The notes under the pieces are model-generated. The model did no database searches. It was not told the origin of the DNA and saw nothing but the letters and a program-made list of their open reading frames with translations. Shown piece by piece: positions 25,428 to 33,898 of a stretch of 64,000 nt of DNA (the first letter of the stretch is position 1; each line of letters begins with the position of its first letter). This DNA comes from Protaetiibacter larvae (GTDB taxonomy: Bacteria > Actinomycetota > Actinomycetes > Actinomycetales > Microbacteriaceae). Position numbers and translations under genes: made by a program. Location: the NCBI RefSeq assembly GCF_008365275.1, contig NZ_CP043504.1, positions 372,001-436,000 of the forward strand. The letters are read 5' to 3'.

Positions 25428-28400
25428 TCACCAGCGCGGGGCGGCTCCCAGCTGCGCCGCGACGTCGGCGGTGAGCCGCGTCGCGGCGGCGGCGTGGTGT
25501 GCTGCCGCGTCGTCCCAGCCGAGCCGAGCCGCGAGCCGCGCGAGGAGCGCGTCGCGCGGCCCCCAGCAGGCGAGCGCGGTCCCGCCCGTGATGAGCGCCG
25601 CCCGGGAATCCGCGAGCGCTTCGTACGCCTCGGTGAGCAGCGGCGTGCCGAGCCGCACCGCGACCTCGGCCACCTGGGCGCGCTCGAAGTCCGAGCCCCA
25701 GTACGGGAGGACGGGCACCTGGCGCAAGCCCCAGCGGGCCTGCATCGAACGCGCCTCCCCCGTCGCGTCGACCTCGGCGAGGGCGAGCACGGCGGTCCAG
25801 CGCAGCGAGCGGTGGGCGTCCTCGGAGGCCTTCGCGACGATCTCGTCCACGACCTCCCCGACGCGGTTCTCCAGGCGGGCGAGCGTCAGCTGCTGCACGG
25901 CGCGACCCCAGTCGCCGCCCCAGATGCTCGTGCGCTTGAGGATCGCGTAGGTGCGCTCGACGAGCTCGTGCGCCTCGTCCAGGCGCCCCCCGAGCATCGC
26001 GGCGCAGGCGAGCTGGCCGGTGTACTGGGCCTCGAACTCCATCCGGCCGAACCGCGGGATGAGCTCGCCCGCGCGACTCGAGTCCTCGAACCAGCCGTCG
26101 ACATCGCCGGCCGCAAGGCGTACGGATGCGCGATGCAGGCGCGCGACGATCTCGCCGGGCGCCGAACCGCCGTCGCCGCCGAGCGCGACCCAGCGGTCGA
26201 GCGACGCGAGGCGCTCCGCATCCCGGCCGGGCCGCCAGCGGGAGAACACCTGGGCGCCGAGGGCGCGGGCGAGCAGTGCGGAGTCGCCGGTCGCACCGGC
26301 GAGCGAGACGGCGCGATCCGCCTCGACGACCCCCCGCTCGCGCTCGGCGGCGTCCCCGTAGTACAGCTCGAGCGACAGCGCCGCGTGGAGCTCGATGCGC
26401 TGGCCGAGCGGGAGAACGGCCCCCTCGGCGAGCAGCGGCTCGAACAGGGCGATCGTCTCCCGATCGACCTCCCCGAGCTGCCGCCAGTTCCAGAGCGTGA
26501 TGCTGCCGAGCAGGGCGAGCGCCCGCACCGTCGTCTCACGGTCGCCGAGCGCCTGCGCCGTGCGGAGCACCCGGCGCAGGGTGCTGGCCGCCCCCTGCAC
26601 GTCGCCCGCGCTGCGCTGCTCCTCGGTGAGCAGCACGAGCACCTCCACGCGCTCGCGCGGTGTCGCATCGGGGTCGAGCATGAGCAGCGCATCGGCGCGG
26701 AACCGCGCGGCACGGTCGTAGGCGAGACTGGCCCGCGCGCGGTCGGCGGCGACCATGCAGGCCGCGAACGCGTCGCTCGACGGCACCCCGAGCGCCGCCT
26801 CGACGCGGTGATGCGCGAGCTCCTCGATGGCCGCCTCCGGATCGCCGGCGTGCAGCGCCGCGAGCGCGTCGGCGTACCGCGCGTGCAGCAGCGCCCGACG
26901 CGAACGCGGCAACGACCCGAGCACGGCGTCGCGGGCGAGGCTGTGGCTGAACGCCCAGCCGTCGGCATCCGCCCGCACCACGCCGAAGCGGGCCGCCGCC
27001 TCGAGAGCGTCGGCCACCTCGTGCGCTGTGCAGGCGAGCGCATGCGCGAGCACCCGGGGCTGCAGCGCGAGCCCGCCGACCGCGGCCAGCTCGAGCAGAC
27101 GCTGCGCCTCCTCGGGGAGCAGCGCGATGCGCTGGGCGAGCAGCTCCGCGACGGACGCCGGCAGCGGACCGTCCTCCTCGCCCGCGAGCAGGCTCGTGAG
27201 GAAGAAGGCGTTGCCTCCCGTGCGCTCCACGAGCCGCTCGACGCGGTCGCGCAGGGCGCCCGGCTCGAGCGGCTCGCGGCTGTAGGCGCGCACCAGCTCC
27301 GCGACCTCGGCGGGCGAGAACGGGGTCAGCAGGTGTCGGCTCGCCTCGCTCTCGCGCCCCAACGCCGCGAGCGTCGCGGCGACCTCGGCGCGTGCGGATT
27401 CGGGGTGCCGCGCCGTCACGACGACGGCGCACGCCGCCTCGCGGATGCTCGACGCGAGGAGACGGAGGGCGTGGAGCGAGGCGGCGTCCGCCCACTGGAT
27501 GTCGTCGAGCACGAGCAGCACCGGCCCCCGCGCGGCCGTGGCGAGCACCCGTCCGACGATCTCCTCGGAGAGCGCGAAGCGGGCGTGGTCGTCACGCAGC
27601 TCGACGTCGCGGCCGCCGCGCAGCTCGGCGAGCGGATCGGCGAGCTCGGGTTCGAGGGCGGCGAGCACGCGCGTCCACATCCACAGCGGCGGGGCGCCCG
27701 CGCCGTCCGCCGATCGCGCCCAGGCGACCCGCAGCCCCAGCCCGGCGGCGCGCTCCGCGGCGAAGCGCGCGAGATGCGTCTTGCCGATCCCCGCCGCCCC
27801 CTCGAACACCACGATCCGCCCCCGGCCCGCGCCGGCGTCGCGGATCGCGCGATCGACCGCGGCGCGCTGGGCCGTGCGGCCGACGGTCGTCGCCGAGGGC
27901 TCGGGCGCCTCCCCGGCGGATGCCCGCACCGGATCGCGCAGCAGTCGGGTGTGCAGCTCGCGCACGCGCGGCCCCGGGTCGATGCCGAGCGAGTCGGCCA
28001 GCAGCTCGCGGAACTCGTCGAACAGGGCGAGCGCGATCGCGGTGTTGCCCGCCTCGTGCTCGGCGCTCATCCGGAGCTCCCAGTAGCTCTCGTCGAGGGG
28101 TTCCGCCTCCGTCAGCACCCGCGCCATCGCCGCGGCCCGCCGCGCGTCGCCGAGACCCAGCAGCACCCGTGCCTCGAGCTCGTCGACGCGCCGGTGCAAC
28201 CGCAGCAGGCGTTGCGCCTCGAGCCGCAGGTCGCTGCACGCGGCGAGGCCCGCGAAGGGGTCGCCGCGCCACAGCTCGCGCGCGCGGTCGATCGCGGTCA
28301 TCGCCGCCGACCAGTCCTGTCGGCGGCTCTCGTGCTCGGCGCGGGTGATCTCGCGCTGGAAGGCGACGACGTCGATCGCCTCCGGGTCCAGCTCGAGCGC

Positions 28401-28661
28401 GTAACCGGGCGGCCGGGTCGCGATGCGGATGCCGAGCGGCTCGAGCTGGCGGCGCAGCCGCGAGACGTACACGTAGAGCGTCGACACCCCCGACTGCGGC
28501 GGATCGTCCTCCCACAGCTGGCCCATGAGGCGCTGCGCGGAGACCACCCGCCCGGGTTCGAGCGCGAGCAGCGCGAGCAGCGCCGCCACCCGGCCCGCCT
28601 GAGGGATCACGGCCGGCGCGCCCGGCATCCGCACCTCCGCCGGGCCGAGGAGCGCGAGCAT
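25428..28661 (-). CDS. AfsR/SARP-type regulator with AAA ATPase and TPR regions
   Basis: 1077 residues. Residues 1-90 are an OmpR-like winged helix (LLALEPGRVVSAQRLMGQLW, then YVYVSRLRRQL); about 95-240 is the bacterial transcriptional activation domain; the ATPase has Walker A GAAGIGKT at 288-295 and LLVLDDIQWAD as Walker B; the C-terminal half is helical, TPR-like. This is a STAND-type signalling regulator that oligomerises on ATP and activates transcription. It ends 4 bp from the giant gene (convergent) and starts 3 bp after the monooxygenase stop, so it is probably cotranscribed with that gene. Confidence 0.88.
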   Translation of the reverse strand: MLALLGPAEVRMPGAPAVIPQAGRVAALLALLALEPGRVVSAQRLMGQLWEDDPPQSGVSTLYVYVSRLRRQLEPLGIRIATRPPGYALELDPEAIDVVAFQREITRAEHESRRQDWSAAMTAIDRARELWRGDPFAGLAACSDLRLEAQRLLRLHRRVDELEARVLLGLGDARRAAAMARVLTEAEPLDESYWELRMSAEHEAGNTAIALALFDEFRELLADSLGIDPGPRVRELHTRLLRDPVRASAGEAPEPSATTVGRTAQRAAVDRAIRDAGAGRGRIVVFEGAAGIGKTHLARFAAERAAGLGLRVAWARSADGAGAPPLWMWTRVLAALEPELADPLAELRGGRDVELRDDHARFALSEEIVGRVLATAARGPVLLVLDDIQWADAASLHALRLLASSIREAACAVVVTARHPESARAEVAATLAALGRESEASRHLLTPFSPAEVAELVRAYSREPLEPGALRDRVERLVERTGGNAFFLTSLLAGEEDGPLPASVAELLAQRIALLPEEAQRLLELAAVGGLALQPRVLAHALACTAHEVADALEAAARFGVVRADADGWAFSHSLARDAVLGSLPRSRRALLHARYADALAALHAGDPEAAIEELAHHRVEAALGVPSSDAFAACMVAADRARASLAYDRAARFRADALLMLDPDATPRERVEVLVLLTEEQRSAGDVQGAASTLRRVLRTAQALGDRETTVRALALLGSITLWNWRQLGEVDRETIALFEPLLAEGAVLPLGQRIELHAALSLELYYGDAAERERGVVEADRAVSLAGATGDSALLARALGAQVFSRWRPGRDAERLASLDRWVALGGDGGSAPGEIVARLHRASVRLAAGDVDGWFEDSSRAGELIPRFGRMEFEAQYTGQLACAAMLGGRLDEAHELVERTYAILKRTSIWGGDWGRAVQQLTLARLENRVGEVVDEIVAKASEDAHRSLRWTAVLALAEVDATGEARSMQARWGLRQVPVLPYWGSDFERAQVAEVAVRLGTPLLTEAYEALADSRAALITGGTALACWGPRDALLARLAARLGWDDAAAHHAAAATRLTADVAAQLGAAPRW

Positions 28662-28664
28662 CGC

Positions 28665-29819
28665 CTACACCGCCGCCGGCGGACGCCAGGACTGGATGGC
28701 GGCGAGCTGCCGCGCGGTCGCCGAGGCGGGGGTGAGGCGCATGAGGGCGTTGCGGGCGGTCACCCCGAGGCGCCCGCGGGTGTGCGCGACCGCACCCACC
28801 GTGCGCGCCCGCCGCGCGATCGGCTGGGTGCGCGAGCGTCGCAGGCGGTCGTATTCGGCGAGCGCGGTGTCGAGGTCGCCCGGCGACGGCGTCGGCTCGG
28901 CGGAGATCCGGCCGAGCAGCGCCACGAGGGTCGCCGCGTCCTCCATCGCCTGACCGCCGCCCTGCCCGAGGTCGGGCGTCATGGCGTGGGCGGCATCCCC
29001 GAGCAGCACGCAGCGGCCGCGGCGGAAGGTGGGCGCCGGCCCCGCGAGGTCGTTGATGTCGAGGCGGAAGACGGTCTCGGGCGCGGTTCCGCGGATGAGC
29101 TCGGGGATGGGGTGATGCCAGCTTCCGAATCGGCGCACGACCTCCGCGTACTCGTCGTCGATCGTCGAGCCGGCCGGCATGGTGGCGACCGCGAACCAGT
29201 AGATCCGTCCGTCGGCGAGCGGCGCCAGACCGAAGCGCTCGCCGTGGCCCCAGGTCTCCCCCGCCTCGCCGCCCAGGTCGACCGGCTGCTCGGTGACGCC
29301 GCGCCAGGTGCTGTAGCCGGAGTAGTGGATGCCGGGGTCTCCTGGCCAGGAGGAGCGCACGCGGCTGCGGATGCCGTCTGCCGCGACGACGAGGTCGAAG
29401 CGTTCGCTGCCGTCAGCGGTGCGCAGCTCGGCACCGTCCGGGGAGACCTCGAGCACCTCGACGCCGAGGCGCAGGGTTCCCGGCTCGAGGGCCTCGAGCA
29501 GGATGCGATGCAGCTCGGCGCGGTGCACGATCCGCAGCTCGGTGACGGCGTTGGAGGGGATCGTGGCGAGCCATCCGCCGTCGGGGCGCCGCTGTCCGCC
29601 GCGCAGGCGGCCCGCCTGGGTCGAGGTGATGGCACGGAAGGCGTCGCCGAGGCCGAGCGACTCGAGCGCGGTGAGCCCGTTGGCGAAGATCGACAGCCCG
29701 GAGCCGACCGGTTTGAGCTCGGCGGCGCGCTCGTAGATCGTGACCTCCGCCCCCGCCCGCTGGAGGCCGACGGCCGTGCACAGCCCGCCGATCCCTGCTC
29801 CGATGACCGCTGCGCGCAT
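28665..29819 (-). CDS. FAD-dependent aromatic-type monooxygenase
   Basis: 384 residues, group A flavoprotein hydroxylase. GAGIGG at residues 7-12 binds the ADP part of FAD, DGIRSRVR is the DG fingerprint, and GDAAHAMTPDLGQGG is the second FAD motif. Such enzymes hydroxylate aromatic or polyketide-like compounds using NAD(P)H. The start ATG at 29819 follows AAAGG. Two matched palindromes lie just upstream, so it is probably controlled by the divergent TetR module, as is usual for detoxifying monooxygenases. Confidence 0.88.
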   Translation of the reverse strand: MRAAVIGAGIGGLCTAVGLQRAGAEVTIYERAAELKPVGSGLSIFANGLTALESLGLGDAFRAITSTQAGRLRGGQRRPDGGWLATIPSNAVTELRIVHRAELHRILLEALEPGTLRLGVEVLEVSPDGAELRTADGSERFDLVVAADGIRSRVRSSWPGDPGIHYSGYSTWRGVTEQPVDLGGEAGETWGHGERFGLAPLADGRIYWFAVATMPAGSTIDDEYAEVVRRFGSWHHPIPELIRGTAPETVFRLDINDLAGPAPTFRRGRCVLLGDAAHAMTPDLGQGGGQAMEDAATLVALLGRISAEPTPSPGDLDTALAEYDRLRRSRTQPIARRARTVGAVAHTRGRLGVTARNALMRLTPASATARQLAAIQSWRPPAAV

Positions 29820-29846
29820 CGTCGTCCCGACCTTTCTCGAACCTTC

Positions 29847-29862
29847 CTCTACAGGTGTGGAG
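29847..29862. promoter_or_regulatory. TetR-type operator 1
   Basis: CTCTAC-AGGT-GTGGAG, a 16-bp palindrome with one mismatch in the arms. It has the same form as the site at 29878-29893; the centres are 31 bp apart, about three helical turns, within the 94-bp gap between the monooxygenase and TetR starts. Confidence 0.7.
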
Positions 29863-29877
29863 TGCTGATGCGCCACA

Positions 29878-29893
29878 CTCTACACCCGTAGAG
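29878..29893. promoter_or_regulatory. TetR-type operator 2
   Basis: CTCTAC-ACCC-GTAGAG, a perfect 6+6 palindrome with a 4-bp spacer, ending 20 bp before the TetR start. Binding here would repress both divergent genes. Confidence 0.72.
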
Positions 29894-29913
29894 GCACTAG
29901 CATGCAAGGTCAG

Positions 29914-32016
29914 ATGAGCACAGCCACGCCGAGCCCGCCCAACCGCCGGGAGACGATCGCCGACGCCGCGATCACCGTCATCGCCCGCGACGGCCTGCGA
30001 GGCCTCACCCACCGCGCCGTCGACCGCCAGGCGGAGCTGCCCCCCGGCTCCACCTCGTACTACGCCTCCACCCGCCTCGCCCTCATCGAGCTCGTCGCGC
30101 GCCGGCTCGCCGACCGCTCCGCGCGCGACCTGGGCGTGCTGTTCGCCGAGCTCGAACGCCTCTCGGTCGAGAAGCAGGACGACCCCGGCCGCTTCGAGGT
30201 CGCGGTCGCCGTGCTCACCGGATTCATCAACCGGCTCGCGGAGCGCGCCGACGACATGCGCGCCCGCTACGCCCTCGTCATCGACCTCGCCGAACGCGAC
30301 ACCATCCGCCCCATCCTCACGAGCGCATCGCCGCTGCTCGGCAGCACCCTCGACGTGGCCTCCGGATTCCTGCGCCGGCTCGGGGTGAACGCGGCACCCG
30401 AACAGGTGCAGGACCTCGTGCTGCTCACCGACGGGCTCGTCTTCACCCTCGTCTCGCGCGCCGGCTACGGCTACAAGCGGATCGACGCCGAAGCGGTCGT
30501 GCGGGCCTACCTGACCGCGATCGCGGGGCCCGCCCACCTTGCACCGGCGGCGCCCGAGACCCCGCAGGATGCAAGACCGGCGACAGGTGCCCATGGGAGA
30601 ACGGGGGTGTCAGCCACCCCGACCGAAAGGGAACCCATGTCCGCCGAACGAGAGCGCCGGATTGCGCTCGTCACCCAGCTGCGCGCCTCCGGCGTGGAGC
30701 GCGTCTACACGCCCACCGACGCCGAGTACGTCGACGAGCTCGCCGGCTTCAACCGCGCCATCATCCACACCCCCGAGCTCGTCGTCGCCGCGACGACCGT
30801 CGACGAGGTGGTCGAGACGGTGCGCTTCGCCAACGAGCACGAGCTCGCCGTGCGCGTCATCGGACGCGGCCACGGCGCGCTCGCCCCCATCACCGACGGC
30901 ATCGCCCTCACCACCGCGGGCCTCGCATCCGTCGAGGTGGACGCCGCCACGCGCACCGCGCGCATCGGCGCCGGCACGATGTGGAGCCAGGTGCTGGATG
31001 CCACCGCCCCGCTCGGCCTCGCCCCGCTGTGCGGGTCCGCCCCGCACGTGGGCGCGATCGGCTACCTCCTCGGAGGCGGCATCGGCCCGGTGGCCCGCAC
31101 CTTCGGCTACGCGGCCGACCACGTGCGCTCGCTCCAGGTGGTGACCGCCGACGGCGGACTCGTCACCGCGGACGCCGCCTTCAACCAGGACCTGTTCTGG
31201 GCCCTGCGCGGAGGCAAGGGCGGGCTCGGCGTCGTCGTCTCCGCCGAGATCGAGCTGCTCCCGGTGGCGAGCGTCTACGGCGGCGGCCTCTACTTCGCCG
31301 CCGCCGACGCCGCCGCCGTGCTGCGCACCTTCGCGAGCTGGTCGCGCGAGCTGCCCGAGCAGCTCACGACCTCCGTCGCCCTGCTGCGCCTTCCCCCGAT
31401 CCCCCAGCTGCCGGAGCCGCTGCGCGGGCAGTTCGTCGCCCACCTGCGCGTCGCCTATGTCGGCCCCGCCGCCGAGGCGGAGGAGCTGCTCGCACCGCTG
31501 CGTGCCGTCGCGACGCCCCTCATCGACGCCATCGGCGAGCTGCCGTACGCCCAGCTCGGCGCCATCCACTCCGACCCCGTCGACCCGATGCCCGTCGTGG
31601 AGGGCGGCATCCTGCTCGCCGAGTTCGGCGCGGACGCGGCCGAGGCGCTGCTGCGCGCGGTCGGACCGACCGCGGATGTGCCGCTCGCCGCGGTCGAGAT
31701 CCGTCGGCTCGGCGGGGCGCTCGCCCGGGAGCCCCAGGTTCCCAACGCGGTCGGCGGACGCGACGCCGAGTACTCGCTGCACGTCGTGGGCGCCCCGGTC
31801 CCGGAGCTGCTCGGCACCGTCATCCCCGCCGTCATCGGCGGCGTCTTCGAGACCCTCGCCCCGTGGGGAACCGGCGGGACGCAGGTCAACTTCTTCGGCG
31901 GCGCCAACCCCCTCTCGAGCCTCGCCGGCTCGTGGCCCGAGCAGACCCGCGCCCGGCTCGGCGAGGTGCGCCGCCGCTACGACCCGGAGGGCCGCTTCCC
32001 CTACCCGGCCGCCTGA
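29914..32016 (+). CDS. TetR-family regulator in one open frame with a berberine-bridge-type flavin oxidase
   Basis: 700 codons with no stop. Residues 1 to about 215 are a TetR regulator (helix-turn-helix HRAVDRQAELPPGSTSYYAS, then a helical ligand domain). From codon 242 onward the frame encodes an FAD-linked oxidase. The junction, about 30540-30636, has codons ending in A that are rare elsewhere in the gene and looks like former intergenic DNA. ATG 29914 is preferred over 29902 because AAGG lies 5 nt upstream. The product may be a true fusion, or the regulator may have lost its stop while the oxidase is also made from its own start at 30637. It probably binds the two palindromes upstream of its own start. 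Confidence 0.6.
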   Translation: MSTATPSPPNRRETIADAAITVIARDGLRGLTHRAVDRQAELPPGSTSYYASTRLALIELVARRLADRSARDLGVLFAELERLSVEKQDDPGRFEVAVAVLTGFINRLAERADDMRARYALVIDLAERDTIRPILTSASPLLGSTLDVASGFLRRLGVNAAPEQVQDLVLLTDGLVFTLVSRAGYGYKRIDAEAVVRAYLTAIAGPAHLAPAAPETPQDARPATGAHGRTGVSATPTEREPMSAERERRIALVTQLRASGVERVYTPTDAEYVDELAGFNRAIIHTPELVVAATTVDEVVETVRFANEHELAVRVIGRGHGALAPITDGIALTTAGLASVEVDAATRTARIGAGTMWSQVLDATAPLGLAPLCGSAPHVGAIGYLLGGGIGPVARTFGYAADHVRSLQVVTADGGLVTADAAFNQDLFWALRGGKGGLGVVVSAEIELLPVASVYGGGLYFAAADAAAVLRTFASWSRELPEQLTTSVALLRLPPIPQLPEPLRGQFVAHLRVAYVGPAAEAEELLAPLRAVATPLIDAIGELPYAQLGAIHSDPVDPMPVVEGGILLAEFGADAAEALLRAVGPTADVPLAAVEIRRLGGALAREPQVPNAVGGRDAEYSLHVVGAPVPELLGTVIPAVIGGVFETLAPWGTGGTQVNFFGGANPLSSLAGSWPEQTRARLGEVRRRYDPEGRFPYPAA
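30637..32016 (+). CDS. FAD-linked oxidase, berberine-bridge family (nested start)
   Basis: 459 residues from an ATG preceded by AAAGGGAACCC, a strong ribosome binding site, inside the longer frame. The FAD domain has IGRGHG with His79 and LCGSAPHVGAIGYLLGGG with Cys132; this His/Cys pair matches bicovalent FAD attachment in the family. The C-terminal YDPEGRFPYP is the remnant of the BBE motif. Such oxidases act on alcohols, sugars or aromatic natural products using oxygen. Together with the divergent monooxygenase it suggests a small TetR-controlled oxidation pathway. It overlaps the convergent NDH-2-like gene by 16 bp. Confidence 0.85.
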   Translation: MSAERERRIALVTQLRASGVERVYTPTDAEYVDELAGFNRAIIHTPELVVAATTVDEVVETVRFANEHELAVRVIGRGHGALAPITDGIALTTAGLASVEVDAATRTARIGAGTMWSQVLDATAPLGLAPLCGSAPHVGAIGYLLGGGIGPVARTFGYAADHVRSLQVVTADGGLVTADAAFNQDLFWALRGGKGGLGVVVSAEIELLPVASVYGGGLYFAAADAAAVLRTFASWSRELPEQLTTSVALLRLPPIPQLPEPLRGQFVAHLRVAYVGPAAEAEELLAPLRAVATPLIDAIGELPYAQLGAIHSDPVDPMPVVEGGILLAEFGADAAEALLRAVGPTADVPLAAVEIRRLGGALAREPQVPNAVGGRDAEYSLHVVGAPVPELLGTVIPAVIGGVFETLAPWGTGGTQVNFFGGANPLSSLAGSWPEQTRARLGEVRRRYDPEGRFPYPAA

Positions 32017-33209
32017 GAGCGCGGCCCGCGGGGGACGCGGTAGGCGCCCGGGCGGGTGAGCTCCTCCCGGGGGCTGTCGATCGTCATCCGGCACACCCAG
32101 TCCTTGATCGCAGCCCCCAGCCGCCCCGTGAAGGCGATCGGCGTCGGCGAGTCGTCGTGGCGGGTCAGCTGGATGTAGCCGTCCTTCCGGCCGAGGCTGA
32201 TCGACGGGCCGAGCAGCCCGATCGAGATCGGCTGAGGTGCCGTCCCCCGCAGCTCGGCCAGGATGCGCTCGGCCGCCGCGAGACCGAGCGGCAGGGCCGT
32301 GCGCGCCCCCATCGAGAGGTGGGCGCCGACGCTCGCCGGAACGCGGACGGCGTCGCCGGCGCCCACGATCGCGGGATCCGCGATGCAGGCGAGGGTCTCG
32401 TCCACGAGCAGCCGGCCGGTCTCGTCGACCGGGAGCCCCGAGTCGGCGGCGAGGGCGGGCACCTCGAACTCGGCGGCCCACACCGTCGCATCCGCCCGCA
32501 GGAACCGGCCGTCCGCGAGCTCCGCACCGCCCGGGTGCACCCGCACCACGCGGGCATCCTCGAGGATGTCGACGCCGAGCCTCCGCAGGCCGCGGGCGAT
32601 CCGGCGGCGGGCCGCCGGACGCATGCCCCGCGCCACGGCGCCCGTGAGCATGGTCACCCGGGCGCGCGGGTACGACTCGGCGAGCTCGGCGGCCACCTCG
32701 ATGCCGGTCGGCCCGCCGCCGACGACGACGATCTCGCGGGCGCCGTCGGTGAGACGCGCGCGGACCCGGGCGGCTCCCCCCAGCTCACCGATCGTGAGCG
32801 CATGCTCGGCGACGCCCGGCACCCGGAGCGCGGGGCGCGATCCGACCGCGTAGACGAGCCGGTCATAGCCCAGCTCGCGCGGCCCGCTCGCCGTCGCGAT
32901 GGCCAGCCGGCGGCGGGCCGCGTCGATCCGCACCACGCGACCGACCACGATCCCGACGCTCTCCCCCACCATCGACGGGAAATCGTAGGTGGGGTCGTCG
33001 CCGCCGCCCGCGAACTCGTGCAGGCGGATGCGGTGCACGAAGCGGTCGATCGGGTTGACGATGGTGACGCGCACGCGCGCCACCTCGGCGGGGGTGAGCG
33101 AGCCGCGCAGGCGGTTGGCGGCGATCATGCCGGCGTAGCCGCCGCCGACGATCACCACAGACAGTTCACCGGCCACCTGGAGGCCGGACGAGATGGGGGA
33201 CACGGGCAT
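32001..33209 (-). CDS. NAD(P)/FAD-dependent oxidoreductase, NDH-2-like
   Basis: 402 residues with two Rossmann motifs: VVIVGGGYAGM near the N-terminus for FAD and IVVVGGGPTGIEVAAEL for NAD(P)H, and an IVGAGDAVRVP motif near the C-terminus. The layout is that of type II NADH dehydrogenases and related membrane-associated oxidoreductases; the C-terminal membrane-anchoring helix is short. It may pass electrons to menaquinone. The start ATG 33209 is chosen because it precedes the first Rossmann strand by a normal length. Confidence 0.82.
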   Translation of the reverse strand: MPVSPISSGLQVAGELSVVIVGGGYAGMIAANRLRGSLTPAEVARVRVTIVNPIDRFVHRIRLHEFAGGGDDPTYDFPSMVGESVGIVVGRVVRIDAARRRLAIATASGPRELGYDRLVYAVGSRPALRVPGVAEHALTIGELGGAARVRARLTDGAREIVVVGGGPTGIEVAAELAESYPRARVTMLTGAVARGMRPAARRRIARGLRRLGVDILEDARVVRVHPGGAELADGRFLRADATVWAAEFEVPALAADSGLPVDETGRLLVDETLACIADPAIVGAGDAVRVPASVGAHLSMGARTALPLGLAAAERILAELRGTAPQPISIGLLGPSISLGRKDGYIQLTRHDDSPTPIAFTGRLGAAIKDWVCRMTIDSPREELTRPGAYRVPRGPRSQAAG

Positions 33210-33367
33210 CCTCTCCGTCCGGCGAACCGTCCCGAGTCGGGTGCGGGGGATCGCCCGCCGGCACACGCCGAGGCTGCGCCCCGCGGCTTTCCCGCGCCTT
33301 GCGGAGCGCTTGCGCCCCGCAAGGCGGGCTACTCTCGGCTCATGCCGAGCCACCCGGACCACGCCCC

Positions 33368-33670
33368 GTGAACCCGGTGATCTGGATCGTGCTCGCGGTG
33401 CTCGCCGCCCTCATCGCGCTCGCGGCGGTCGTCTCGGCACGGCGCCGCACCGCCGAACCCCGACCGGGCTCCGCCCGCGCGCGCATCCAGCTCGGCGACG
33501 ACGGCCGGATGTGGGGGCTCCACCAGCCGGGCGCCCCCGTGCAGCGGATGGCCAAGTCCCTGGCGGTCGGCTTCGCGAGCATCGACCCCGAGGAGACCTC
33601 CGAGGTGGTGTACAGCACCGATGGCGGCGCGAACTGGCAGATCATCCCGCGCGAGGATTGGAACCGATGA
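33368..33670 (+). CDS. Small single-pass membrane protein, unknown
   Basis: 100 residues from a GTG. One N-terminal membrane helix (VIWIVLAVLAALIALAAVV) is followed by a basic linker and a small soluble domain with STDGGANWQIIP. No family recognised. Repeat copy 2 begins 16 bp after its stop. Confidence 0.6.
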   Translation: MNPVIWIVLAVLAALIALAAVVSARRRTAEPRPGSARARIQLGDDGRMWGLHQPGAPVQRMAKSLAVGFASIDPEETSEVVYSTDGGANWQIIPREDWNR

Positions 33671-33686
33671 GCTCCGACCCGGCGCC

Positions 33687-33770
33687 TCAGAACTGCAGGA
33701 GTTTCGCGTCCGCCAGCCCGCCGATCCGAGCTGCCAGCCGTCGGCGGCGCAGAATCTCCTGCATTTCTCG
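33687..33770. repeat. Dispersed palindromic repeat, copy 2
   Basis: Left arm TCAGAACTGCAGGAGTTTCG and right arm AATCTCCTGCATTTCTCG are inverted and match the arms of the copy at 11811-11900; the inner TCCGCC and GGCGGCGC blocks are also shared. Like copy 1 it sits next to a gene 3' end. Confidence 0.75.
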
Positions 33771-33838
33771 CATGCGGAGCGGGACGGACGGATGCTCGGG
33801 AGTCCGCCGCTGTGACGCAGGGGATCCCCGGGAACCAG

Positions 33839-33870
33839 AAAAGCGGCCCGCAATCGCGAACCGCTTTCGG
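33839..33870 (-). terminator. Former tRNA-Arg terminator, now separated from the tRNA
   Basis: Stem AAAGCGG/CCGCTTT with a 14-nt loop, followed on the minus strand by a CTTTTCTGG tail. Before prophage and IS insertion it lay directly downstream of the leftward tRNA-Arg, so it was most likely that gene's terminator. Confidence 0.6.
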
Positions 33871-33883
33871 TCTGTCTCAACCA

Positions 33884-33898
33884 GAGTGCGCCCGGAGG
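33884..33898. repeat. IS481 target-site duplication, left copy
   Basis: GAGTGCGCCCGGAGG, identical to 35207-35221, flanks the insertion sequence on the left. Confidence 0.85.

Noticed and set aside
33884-33898. A third copy of the att core start, suggesting a second nested integration
   Set aside because: Only 15 bp match and they exactly flank the IS481 ends, so this is a target-site duplication.
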